Below are positions 1-5,962 of a DNA stretch of 7,555 nucleotides, piece after piece. The notes below the pieces were generated by a model, which was given only the letters and a program-made list of their open reading frames with translations, ran no database searches and was not told the DNA's origin. Position 1 is the first letter of the stretch. Each line of letters opens with the position of its first letter. Location of the stretch: the NCBI GenBank assembly GCA_030043595.1, contig JASHXJ010000241.1:1-7555 (forward strand). The letters run 5' to 3'. This stretch comes from Trebonia sp. (GTDB lineage Bacteria; Actinomycetota; Actinomycetes; Streptosporangiales; Streptosporangiaceae). Made by a program: the position numbers and the translations under genes.

Positions 1-90
1 CCGCCGCTCCCGCCTCGCTCGTAACTCGCCACCCGCCTTCCGCGAACCGCCCGCCGGAAGCGGCGCCCTGGCATGCCCGCCCGCCGTCAC
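1..90 (-). CDS. Possible 5' end of a gene leaving the window (unknown product)
   Basis: On the minus strand a frame is open from a GTG at 90 to the window edge, giving 30 residues that begin MTAGGHARAPLPAGG and end in an Arg-rich stretch (ELRARRERR). A purine-rich AAGGGAAG sits about 8 bases upstream of this GTG and would be a reasonable ribosome binding site. A second in-frame GTG at 99 has the same purine run almost touching it, so it is the less likely start. Nothing recognisable can be identified from 30 residues, and in such GC-rich DNA an open frame of this length is weak evidence. The call rests on the binding-site spacing and on the gene-free, partly AT-richer stretch behind it, which could be its promoter. 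Confidence 0.3.
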   Translation of the reverse strand, partial: MTAGGHARAPLPAGGSRKAGGELRARRERR

Positions 91-108
91 ATCAGTCACT
101 TCCCTTGT

Positions 109-176
109 CTTTGTATGCGCTCCGACCATTTTCGCGTCCGGTTTGTCCCGTTATGTCGTGCCGAACGCATACAAAG
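109..176. repeat. 11-bp perfect inverted repeat with 46-bp spacer
   Basis: CTTTGTATGCG at 109-119 is exactly reverse-complementary to CGCATACAAAG at 166-176. Each arm is AT-richer than its surroundings. The pair lies just upstream of the possible minus-strand start at 90, in otherwise non-coding DNA. Two oppositely oriented copies of one 11-mer about 57 bases apart (centre to centre) would suit a pair of regulator binding sites that loop together. A role in transcription is inferred from position only. Confidence 0.45.
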
Positions 177-228
177 GCGCTCGCCGGCCACGCCGTCCCG
201 CTTCAGCGCCGCGTACTCCCGTGGCTGA

Positions 229-251
229 AACGCCGCACTGTGACTGGCGTT
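229..251 (-). terminator. Small hairpin downstream of the hydroxy-acid oxidase gene (possible weak terminator)
   Basis: AACGCC (229-234) and GGCGTT (246-251) form a perfect 6-bp stem with an 11-base loop. It lies about 34 bases past the stop codon of the minus-strand gene ending at 285. Read on the minus strand, the right arm runs into TTTC rather than a long U-run. As an intrinsic terminator it would be weak, which is common in high-GC actinobacteria. It could also be chance. Confidence 0.25.
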
Positions 252-284
252 CCGGGGTCAACGGCCATCCGAGACCCGGCGCAA

Positions 285-1559
285 TCACCCCGCCCCCCGC
301 GCGATGAGCTCGCGCCCGCGCTTGCGGAGCTCGGCGACCGAAGTGACCCCGAGCAGCTGCATCGTCGACCGGAACTGCCTGATGATCAGGTCAAGCGCGC
401 GGTCCACGCCCGGCTCGCCTCCGGCCATCAGCCCGTAGAGGTACGCGCGCCCGAGTACGCCGGCGTCCGCGCCCAGGGCGAGCGCCACCACCACGTCGGC
501 GCCGTGCCTGATGCCCGAGTCGACGAGCAGCGTGACCGTGGGCCCGACGGCCTCCCGGACGGGCATGATCAGGTCGGCGGGCGCGACGGCCCGGTCCAGC
601 TGGCGGCCGCCGTGGTTGGACAGCTGGATCCCGTCCGCGCCGAGCTCCACCGCCCGGCGCGCGTCGGCCGGGCCGAGCGGCCCCTTGATGATGAGCTTGC
701 CGGGCCACCGCGACCGCAGGTCCGTGATATCGGACCAGTCGATGCCGGCGTCGAAGAAGTCGGCGGTCTGCCTGATGGTCGTCGGGGCCCGCCCGGCGAA
801 GTTGGCGTAGTCAAGGGCCGGGCCGGACAGCAGCCGCAGCCAGTAGCCGGGCTTTCCGGCCACCGACGCCACCGTGCGCAGGCTTAGCTCGGGCGGCACG
901 GAGAGCCCGTTGCGGTGGTCGCGGAGGCGGTTCCCCGCCACAACGGTGTCGACGGTCACCACGAGCACGCGGTACCCGTTGTCGGCGGCGCGGCTCACCA
1001 GGTCGTTGGCCTGTACCCGGTCCTTGAGGATGTACAGCTGGAACCACAGCTCCGGCCGCCCTGCGCCAGCACCGCCCCCTGCGCCAGCACCGCCCCCTGC
1101 GCCAGCACCGCCCGCCGCCCCGGCATCGCCGCCCACGGCGGCGGCGACCTCCTCGATGCCGGTGGCCGCCATCGTGGACAGCGTGTACGGCAGCCCGTGC
1201 CGCGCCGCCGACCGCGCGGCACCGCTCTCCCCGTCGGGATGCAGCATCCGGGTGTACCCGGCCGGCCCGAGCAGGAACGGCACCGGCAGCGCAGAGCCGA
1301 ACACAGTCACCGACGTGTCCACCACGGCAACGTCCGCAAGCACACGGGGCAGGAACCGCCATTGCCGGAAGGCGGCCACGTTGGCCGCCACGGCCAGTTC
1401 CTCGTCAGCGGCCCCGTCGACGTAATCGAAGACCGGCCGCGGAATGCGCCGCCGCGCCACCCGCCGCAGGTCGGACACGTCATGGCAGGCCGCGAGCCGC
1501 CGCCGCGTGCCGTCCAGCTCCACCGAGCGCAGCCGGACGAGCTTGCGCATTTCCTGCAC
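285..1559 (-). CDS. FMN-dependent alpha-hydroxy-acid oxidase/dehydrogenase (LldD/glycolate oxidase family)
   Basis: A cytosolic or membrane-associated TIM-barrel flavoprotein that oxidises an L-2-hydroxy acid to the 2-oxo acid. The 424-residue product has the complete family signature by alignment from memory to glycolate oxidase: Tyr46 in FDYVDGAADEE, the FMN-binding stretch near GPAGYTRMLHPDGE (98-111), Tyr176 in WFQLY, Asp204 and Arg211 in TVDTVVAGNR, Lys292 in IIKG, the catalytic His316 and Arg319 in SNHGGRQLD, and the phosphate-binding DSGIRHG and LGRAYLYG segments (347-376). The GYTRMLHPDGE and YTLSTMA text resembles LldD2-type lactate dehydrogenases more than the mycofactocin enzyme MftD, but the substrate cannot be read from sequence. 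Residues about 144-167 are an extra Gly/Ala-rich loop made by a tandem DNA repeat. The start is either GTG 1559 or ATG 1550; neither has a strong binding site. It is divergent from ssuD and may share its control region. Confidence 0.92.
   Translation of the reverse strand: MQEMRKLVRLRSVELDGTRRRLAACHDVSDLRRVARRRIPRPVFDYVDGAADEELAVAANVAAFRQWRFLPRVLADVAVVDTSVTVFGSALPVPFLLGPAGYTRMLHPDGESGAARSAARHGLPYTLSTMAATGIEEVAAAVGGDAGAAGGAGAGGGAGAGGGAGAGRPELWFQLYILKDRVQANDLVSRAADNGYRVLVVTVDTVVAGNRLRDHRNGLSVPPELSLRTVASVAGKPGYWLRLLSGPALDYANFAGRAPTTIRQTADFFDAGIDWSDITDLRSRWPGKLIIKGPLGPADARRAVELGADGIQLSNHGGRQLDRAVAPADLIMPVREAVGPTVTLLVDSGIRHGADVVVALALGADAGVLGRAYLYGLMAGGEPGVDRALDLIIRQFRSTMQLLGVTSVAELRKRGRELIARGAG
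1061..1113. repeat. Three tandem 18-bp repeats inside the hydroxy-acid oxidase gene
   Basis: The unit CTGCGCCAGCACCGCCCC occurs three times head to tail (1061, 1079, 1097), the last copy differing only at its final base. Because 18 is divisible by 3, the reading frame is kept, and each unit encodes the hexapeptide GGAGAG on the minus strand. Near-perfect identity of the copies suggests recent expansion by slippage or unequal recombination. Confidence 0.9.
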
Positions 1560-1675
1560 CCTCGTGCTCGCGACGATACGCCGCGCCCGCCTGCCTGCGA
1601 ACGTCGCGAAACGACAACTGACTCCGCCCGGCGCAGTGGCCCCTGCCAGGAACCAGCGGCTAAGCTCATGTACAC

Positions 1676-1704
1676 TAAACCTACCAAAATAGTAGGTATA
1701 TAGT
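1676..1704 (+). promoter_or_regulatory. AT-rich palindrome and probable -10 element in the divergent control region
   Basis: ACCTAC (1679-1684) and GTAGGT (1692-1697) are perfect inverted arms around a 7-base spacer. One mismatch further out, two more base pairs (TA at 1676-1677 with TA at 1699-1700) extend the symmetry to 25 bases. TATAGT at 1699-1704 matches a -10 hexamer at five of six positions, so the palindrome would lie in the space just upstream of the -10, where a bound regulator would block or guide RNA polymerase. No clear -35 is visible. The leader to ssuD would be about 40 bases. This AT-rich patch stands out in the 1560-1751 gap and could control both divergent genes. Which regulator binds is unknown. 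Confidence 0.6.
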
Positions 1705-1751
1705 CTGGCATAAGTGAGGAAGCCCGCATCCCGCTGCTGGAGGCGACCACG

Positions 1752-2927
1752 ATGTCATTGCGGTTCCACTGGTTCCTGCCGACCAACGGCGACGGCCGGG
1801 ACATCGTCGGCGGCGGCCACGGCGTGGCGACCAGCACGGGAACGGCCACAGGCGCGACCATAAGGCCGCCGACCCTCGCCTACCTCGGCCAGATCGCCCG
1901 CAGCGCCGAACAGCTCGGCTTCGAGGGCGCGCTCACCCCCACCGGCGCCTGGTGCGAGGACGCCTGGCTGACCACCGCCATGCTCACCGAGGTCACAGAG
2001 CGGCTGAAGTTCCTCGTCGCCTTCCGCCCCGGTTTCATCTCGCCCACCCTGGCCGCGCAGATGGCCGCCACGTTCCAGCGACACTCGAAGGGCCGGCTGC
2101 TGCTCAACGTGGTGACTGGCGGCGAGTCAGCCGAACAGCGCGCCTACGGCGACTTCCTCGACAAGGACCAGCGCTACGAGCGCACCGCCGAGTTCCTGGA
2201 CATCGTCACCCGGCTGTGGCGCGGCGAGACCGTCACAAGGCACGGCAGGCACCTGAACGTAGCGGGCGCCCGGCTGGCGAATCCGCCCGACCCGGTGCCG
2301 GACATCTACTTCGGCGGCTCGTCGCAGGCCGCAGGCCCGGTCGCGGCGCGATACGCCGACGTCTACCTGACCTGGGGCGAGCCCCCGGCCGCCGTGGACA
2401 GGAAACTCCGCTGGATGGAGGCGAACGCGGCAGCAGCCGGACGGACACCGAGATTCGGCATCCGGCTGCACGTGATCACCCGCGACACGAGCGAGGAAGC
2501 CTGGCGCCAGGCAGACAAGCTGATCGAGCGGGTGGACGAGGCCATGATCAAAACCGTCCAGGACGGTCTGGCGCAAAGCGAGTCCGAGGGCCAGCGCCGC
2601 ATGCGCGAGCTGCACAAGGGCGACAGGGACGGCCTCACCGTCGCGCCTAACCTGTGGGCCGGCGTCGGCCTGGTCCGCGGTGGCGCGGGCACCGCGCTGG
2701 TCGGCAGCCACGCCGAAGTCGCCGATCGCATCGCCGAGTACGCCAGCCTCGGCATCGGCGAGTTCATCCTCTCGGGCTACCCGCACCTGGAGGAGGCGTA
2801 CTGGTTCGGCGAGGGCGTCCTCCCGATCCTGGCCGAGCGTGGCCTCTGGAAACACCCGGCACCAACCGACACAGGAGTGACCTTGACCCCATTCGCCCCC
2901 GCCCACGACCCGGCGGCCGCGTCATGA
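1752..2927 (+). CDS. ssuD: FMNH2-dependent alkanesulfonate monooxygenase SsuD
   Basis: A cytosolic bacterial-luciferase-fold (LLM) enzyme that uses FMNH2 and O2 to split C-S bonds of alkanesulfonates into an aldehyde and sulfite for sulfur assimilation. The 391-residue protein is collinear with E. coli SsuD (about 380 residues). Catalytic counterparts are present: Cys68 in GAWCEDAW (E. coli Cys54), Arg238 and His240 in FGIRLHV (Arg226, His228), Arg309 in GLVRGGAGT (Arg297) and Tyr343 in SGYPHLEEAY (Tyr331). The N-terminus starts with the typical FHWFLPTNGDGR and carries a roughly 10-residue longer Gly/Thr-rich segment at 19-38. ATG 1752 is preceded by GGAGG at 1739-1743 with an 8-base gap, a clear ribosome binding site. 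Its stop overlaps the start of the FMN reductase gene, so the two are co-translated. Substrate range (simple alkanesulfonates versus sulfoquinovose or others) cannot be decided here. Confidence 0.95.
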   Translation: MSLRFHWFLPTNGDGRDIVGGGHGVATSTGTATGATIRPPTLAYLGQIARSAEQLGFEGALTPTGAWCEDAWLTTAMLTEVTERLKFLVAFRPGFISPTLAAQMAATFQRHSKGRLLLNVVTGGESAEQRAYGDFLDKDQRYERTAEFLDIVTRLWRGETVTRHGRHLNVAGARLANPPDPVPDIYFGGSSQAAGPVAARYADVYLTWGEPPAAVDRKLRWMEANAAAAGRTPRFGIRLHVITRDTSEEAWRQADKLIERVDEAMIKTVQDGLAQSESEGQRRMRELHKGDRDGLTVAPNLWAGVGLVRGGAGTALVGSHAEVADRIAEYASLGIGEFILSGYPHLEEAYWFGEGVLPILAERGLWKHPAPTDTGVTLTPFAPAHDPAAAS

Positions 2928-3433
2928 CGACGATCGCCGTCGTCACCGGCAACCCGAAGCCGCAGTCACGCACCCACTCGGTCGCCCTGGCCGTCGCCGG
3001 CGCGATCGCGGCCGCGCTCGGAACGAAAGCCGACCGACTGGAAATCGACCTCGCCGAACACGCCGCCGCCCTCTTCGACTGGAGCGACCCGGCGCTGACG
3101 AAGCTGACCGCGGAGGTCGCGGCAGCGGACGTGGCGATCTTCGCCTCCCCGACCTACAAGGCGTCCTACACCGGCATGCTCAAGGCGTTCCTCGACCGCT
3201 ACGGCAGCAACGGGCTGGCTGGCGTCACGGCCGTCCCGGTGATGACCGGCGGCTGGCCCGGCCACCTGCTCGCCGTCGAGGTCCACCTGCGCCCGGTCCT
3301 CGTCGAGCTCGGCGCGACCGTCCCGGCCCGCGGTCTTTACGTCACCGAGCCCGAGCTAGCCGAGCTGGACGCCGCGGTCGCCCGCTGGTCCGCCACAGCC
3401 ACTCCGCTGATCAGCCGCTCCCTGAAAGATTAA
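2924..3433 (+). CDS. ssuE: NAD(P)H-dependent FMN reductase, SsuE type
   Basis: A flavodoxin-fold reductase that makes FMNH2 with NAD(P)H and hands it to SsuD. The 169-residue protein shows the phosphate loop GNPKPQSRT (9-17) and the family stretch SPTYKASYTGMLKAFLD (75-91), followed by TGGWPGHLLAVEVHLRPVL (108-126), which lines up with TGGTVAHLLAVDYALKPVL of E. coli SsuE. At the E. coli pi-helix tyrosine (Tyr118) this protein has Val120, followed by His121. The ATG at 2924 overlaps the ssuD stop as ATGA, indicating translational coupling; a longer frame reading back into ssuD is a shadow. Length is close to the family norm (about 170-190). Members of this family can be called SsuE or MsuE; the adjoining ssuD favours SsuE function. 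Confidence 0.9.
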   Translation: MTTIAVVTGNPKPQSRTHSVALAVAGAIAAALGTKADRLEIDLAEHAAALFDWSDPALTKLTAEVAAADVAIFASPTYKASYTGMLKAFLDRYGSNGLAGVTAVPVMTGGWPGHLLAVEVHLRPVLVELGATVPARGLYVTEPELAELDAAVARWSATATPLISRSLKD

Positions 3434-3541
3434 GACCCCTTTCATCCCGAACGAAGGGTGGCGTCTGCCCGCGGCTAGCGCCGATCCCGGCGACTGGCTA
3501 ACATCGCGACGGAAGCCCCTGCGGGCGATGGGAGTCGTGTC
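3434..3541 (+). promoter_or_regulatory. Gap before the propeller gene; possible -10 element TAACAT
   Basis: The 108-base gap between the FMN reductase and the secreted repeat protein holds TAACAT at 3499-3504, which fits a -10 hexamer pattern, and GGGAG at 3530-3534, a ribosome binding site 7 bases before GTG 3542. No convincing -35 or intrinsic terminator was found. The gene may have its own promoter or be read through from ssuDE. Confidence 0.25.
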
Positions 3542-4684
3542 GTGCGCGCATCCTGGCCTGCCGTTGCCATCGCCACCACCGTGCTCGCCCTGGCCGCCGT
3601 CGGCGGCCAGGGCGCGACCGCCAGGGCACAGGCCCGGGTGCCGGCCAGCCCAGCCGTCTCGATGTCGTACCGCGTGCCCGGCTGGCTGTTCGGTCTGGCC
3701 GCCGCGTCGCCGGACAACATCTGGGCGGTCGGCTGGGCCGGCAGCTACTTCGGCACTGGCCAGAGCCCCTTGGCCCTCCATTGGAACGGCCGGACGTGGT
3801 CCCGGGTGACGATCGCGGGGGTCCCGTACGGCCAGCTCTTCGCGGTGACCGCGGCTTCCGCGGACGACGTCTGGGCGGTCGGCTACAGCGTCAACTCCGC
3901 CGGAGGTGACTTCCGGACACTGGTCGTGCACTGGAATGGCAGAAGATGGAGCCGGGTTGCCAGTCTGTCGGATATCGGCTGCCTCACAGGCACCGTGGCG
4001 GCTACAGCGACCGACGTCTGGGTGGCCTGCATCGGCACCGCGGTGAAGTTCCTGCACCTGACAGGCGGCCGCTGGTACGTCGTTCCCGCCGTGCAGCCCG
4101 TGGGTGCGGCCGTCAGCAGCGTCGCCGTGGTCACGCCGACGATGGCCTGGGCGGGCGGCTCCGCGACTCCCCCCGGCGGCGGTCCTGTCGCTGCCTTCGT
4201 CTGGCGGTGGAACGGTTCCTTGTGGAAGCCGGTGCAGGTCCCGTTGCATACCCCCGGCAGCGACGTGTTCGACATGGCCAGCGGACCTGGTGATGCCCTC
4301 TGGGCGGTCGGGAGTGCGGTTGGCGCTAACCCGGTGCCCGTGAGCATGCGGTGGGACGGCAAGGTCTGGCAGAACGTGCCTGTCCGGGTCCTGGGGCCCG
4401 AGGAGCTGCTGGGGGTCTGCTTCGTTCCCGGTGGCTCTGGCGGCGCAGCATGGGCGGTCGGCGGGAACTGGACGCTCAGTCACGAGACAATCTCCGTCGG
4501 AAGGGCGCTCATCGTGCGCTGGACCGGACGTGCCTGGACCCGGGTCCCGGCCCCGGGCGGTTTCCTGCAAGCCGTGACCGCAACGTCCGCCACTGACGCG
4601 TGGGCAGTTGGCTGGTCGCTGCCCTCGGGCGCCACGCAGCCCGAGACCCTGATCCTGCACTGGAACGGCACCACGTGGAGCTGA
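3542..4684 (+). CDS. Secreted WAVG-repeat protein, probable seven-bladed beta-propeller
   Basis: No enzyme function is recognised. Residues 1-29 form a signal peptide: basic start, hydrophobic core AVAIATTVLALAAV, and an ATARA cleavage motif ending at Ala29. The rest is seven tandem repeats of about 50 residues with the pattern (A/S)xxDxWAVG then HWNGxxWxRV. The first-motif tryptophans lie at 61, 111, 160, 203, 254, 304 and 354, a spacing of 50, 49, 43, 51, 50 and 50. Repeats 3 (WVAC, TGGRW) and 4 (WAGG) are degenerate. The protein stops right after HWNGTTWS of repeat 7, while YRVPGW before repeat 1 looks like the missing closing strand. Such propellers often bind ligands, glycans or proteins outside the cell. 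Start GTG 3542 is chosen because it gives the signal peptide and has GGGAG 7 bases upstream. It converges on the aldolase gene with a 24-base gap and has no evident link to the sulfur genes. Confidence 0.8.
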   Translation: MRASWPAVAIATTVLALAAVGGQGATARAQARVPASPAVSMSYRVPGWLFGLAAASPDNIWAVGWAGSYFGTGQSPLALHWNGRTWSRVTIAGVPYGQLFAVTAASADDVWAVGYSVNSAGGDFRTLVVHWNGRRWSRVASLSDIGCLTGTVAATATDVWVACIGTAVKFLHLTGGRWYVVPAVQPVGAAVSSVAVVTPTMAWAGGSATPPGGGPVAAFVWRWNGSLWKPVQVPLHTPGSDVFDMASGPGDALWAVGSAVGANPVPVSMRWDGKVWQNVPVRVLGPEELLGVCFVPGGSGGAAWAVGGNWTLSHETISVGRALIVRWTGRAWTRVPAPGGFLQAVTATSATDAWAVGWSLPSGATQPETLILHWNGTTWS

Positions 4685-4708
4685 CGGCTGGCTCGCCCAG
4701 GACGCGCG

Positions 4709-5641
4709 TCAGTGCTTCCAGTGCGCGACGAAGCCCAGGTAGCGCTCCGCGACCTGGGCGCGCACCCGGCTGGCCGCTGCCGCGCCGCGATCGGACGCCT
4801 CGTACCCGCGCACTGCGTCCTCCCAGATGCTCCGCCCGATCGCGAACCCGACGAACTCGCTAACCTGGCTGGCTACCTCGAGCCAGTGGTCGAGCCGGTC
4901 GGCCGGCGCGTCCCGGCCCAGGACGATCAGGTCGGCCGTCCGGCCGCCGGCCTTGGCCTGCCCGGCGACCTGCTGCGCCGCCGCCACGGTCTCCAGGCCC
5001 TCGACCTTCCACAGCGCGGGCTCGACACCGTGCTCCTGGTTGTCCGCGATCACCTGTGTGACCAGGCCGGGGCGGATGTCGCGGTCGTACGCGAACGTGT
5101 CGTGGCCGGCCTGGTCCAGCTGCGTGCCGGTGGCCGGCACGAGCAGCTCGTACAGCAGCGGCACGCCGGCGCCGCGGAGCCCGGCGTTGACCGCCGCGAG
5201 CGCGCCGAACTGCCGCTCGCGCTGCTCCGCGTCGAACTCCGGGTTATCCCGGATCAGCACCTTGGCGTAGTCGGGCCTGACCGCCTCGACGTGCTCGAGC
5301 CAGTCGTCTCCCCACTCGAGCGTGAACCACTCGTGCCCGCTGGCTTCGACCGGGATCGCCAGCACCAGCGGCTGCCCGCTGCCCTTGACCGCGTCGATGA
5401 CGCTCCGCCCGTACCGCTCGTCGACCAGCACCCCGATGCGCCCGTGGGTCACGTCGGGGAGGGCGGTCTGCAGGCCCTCGAAGATCAGGCGCTTCGCGGT
5501 CTCCATGGCGGCGGCCTCGCCGCTGTCGGGCTGGTCGTTCTTGACGTCGAAGAGCGTCCTGCCGAACGATTCGCGGTGATCCATGGCCAGGATGAACAAC
5601 GGATCGTCGTGCCGCGGCCGCCACCCAGAGTGAGCTGTCAT
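4709..5641 (-). CDS. Stand-alone class I aldolase of the IolC C-terminal (DUF2090) family
   Basis: The 310-residue product matches the aldolase half of bifunctional 5-dehydro-2-deoxygluconokinase/aldolase (IolC), without the sugar-kinase half. Visible signatures are FILAMDHRESF (16-26), VLVDERYG (71-78), YAKVLIRDNP (125-134), WKVEG (211-215), LGRDAPADRLDHWL (241-254) and VGFAIGRSIWED (264-275). The family shares the LacD/YihT-type TIM-barrel layout, in which the lysine of a KVE motif forms the Schiff base, so Lys212 is the likely catalytic residue. In inositol breakdown this domain splits 2-deoxy-5-keto-gluconate 6-phosphate to dihydroxyacetone phosphate and malonate semialdehyde; no other inositol gene is near, so the true substrate is open. 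ATG 5641 gives the conserved MTAHSGWRP N-terminus. ATG 5668 is an alternative that overlaps, as ATGA, the stop of a small upstream frame. Residues encoded upstream of 5668 look non-coding. It probably ends the leftward operon of sfnB and the flavin reductase. Confidence 0.82.
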   Translation of the reverse strand: MTAHSGWRPRHDDPLFILAMDHRESFGRTLFDVKNDQPDSGEAAAMETAKRLIFEGLQTALPDVTHGRIGVLVDERYGRSVIDAVKGSGQPLVLAIPVEASGHEWFTLEWGDDWLEHVEAVRPDYAKVLIRDNPEFDAEQRERQFGALAAVNAGLRGAGVPLLYELLVPATGTQLDQAGHDTFAYDRDIRPGLVTQVIADNQEHGVEPALWKVEGLETVAAAQQVAGQAKAGGRTADLIVLGRDAPADRLDHWLEVASQVSEFVGFAIGRSIWEDAVRGYEASDRGAAAASRVRAQVAERYLGFVAHWKH

Positions 5642-5664
5642 GGTCACCACGCTACCCGTCAGCG

Positions 5665-5886
5665 TCATGCCGGCCTGGCCCGCCGGCGATATGCGCCCAG
5701 CGCGGCGGCGGGAGCCGCGCCAGCGATCAGCCCCAGCGTCAGCGCGACTGACTCCGAAATCGCGTCCCTGATGTCGCTGAACCCCTCGATCTGGGGATTG
5801 CCAGCCAGGGCGGTAAGCCCGCGCAGCGCGACGGCGCCGACGGTGAGGGCAAAGAACGCTCTGCCCTGCTGACCTGGGCCGGAAGC
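5665..5886 (-). pseudogene. Possible remnant of a small membrane protein
   Basis: Between the flavin reductase and the aldolase, the minus strand has a 73-codon frame bounded by TGA at 5887-5889 and ending in TGA at 5665. It reads like protein: a hydrophobic segment FFALTVGAVALRGLTALA, a short polar stretch (NPQIEGFSDIRDAISES), a second hydrophobic segment VALTLGLIAGAAPAAALGAY, then a basic tail RRRARPA. About 83% of codons end in G or C, as in neighbouring genes. There is no ATG, GTG or TTG start in frame. Just upstream, in another frame (from about 5960), runs ARAARLVLGAVLGRVFAVSA, which could be the N-terminal part shifted by a frameshift. Its stop overlaps ATG 5668 of the aldolase as ATGA. 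Taken together this suggests a decayed or frameshifted two-helix membrane protein of the operon; it could be a chance frame. Confidence 0.3.
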
Positions 5887-5962
5887 TCACACCCGGGCGT
5901 CGCCGAGACCGCAAAGACCCTCCCCAGGACAGCGCCGAGGACAAGCCTGGCGGCACGGGCCC

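Noticed and set aside
1061..1113. The three repeats as a CRISPR-like array
   Set aside because: The copies are directly adjacent with no spacers, are only 18 bases, and lie in frame inside a gene.
105..1703. Long plus-strand frames opposite the hydroxy-acid oxidase gene
   Set aside because: They are mirror frames of a well-supported enzyme gene, with Arg/Pro/Gly-rich translations and no recognisable motif.
3434..3465. Terminator hairpin after the FMN reductase gene (CCCTT with AAGGG)
   Set aside because: The stem is only about five base pairs with mismatches and has no following T-run.
4685..4708. Bidirectional terminator in the 24-base gap between the convergent genes
   Set aside because: No convincing stem-loop or T-run is visible in or near the gap.
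5642..5956. N-terminal extension of the aldolase to a GTG at 5956 (415 residues)
   Set aside because: The extra 105 residues are Arg/Gly/Ser-rich without family resemblance, and a different frame in the same stretch looks more protein-like. The family starts near MTAHSGWRP at 5641.
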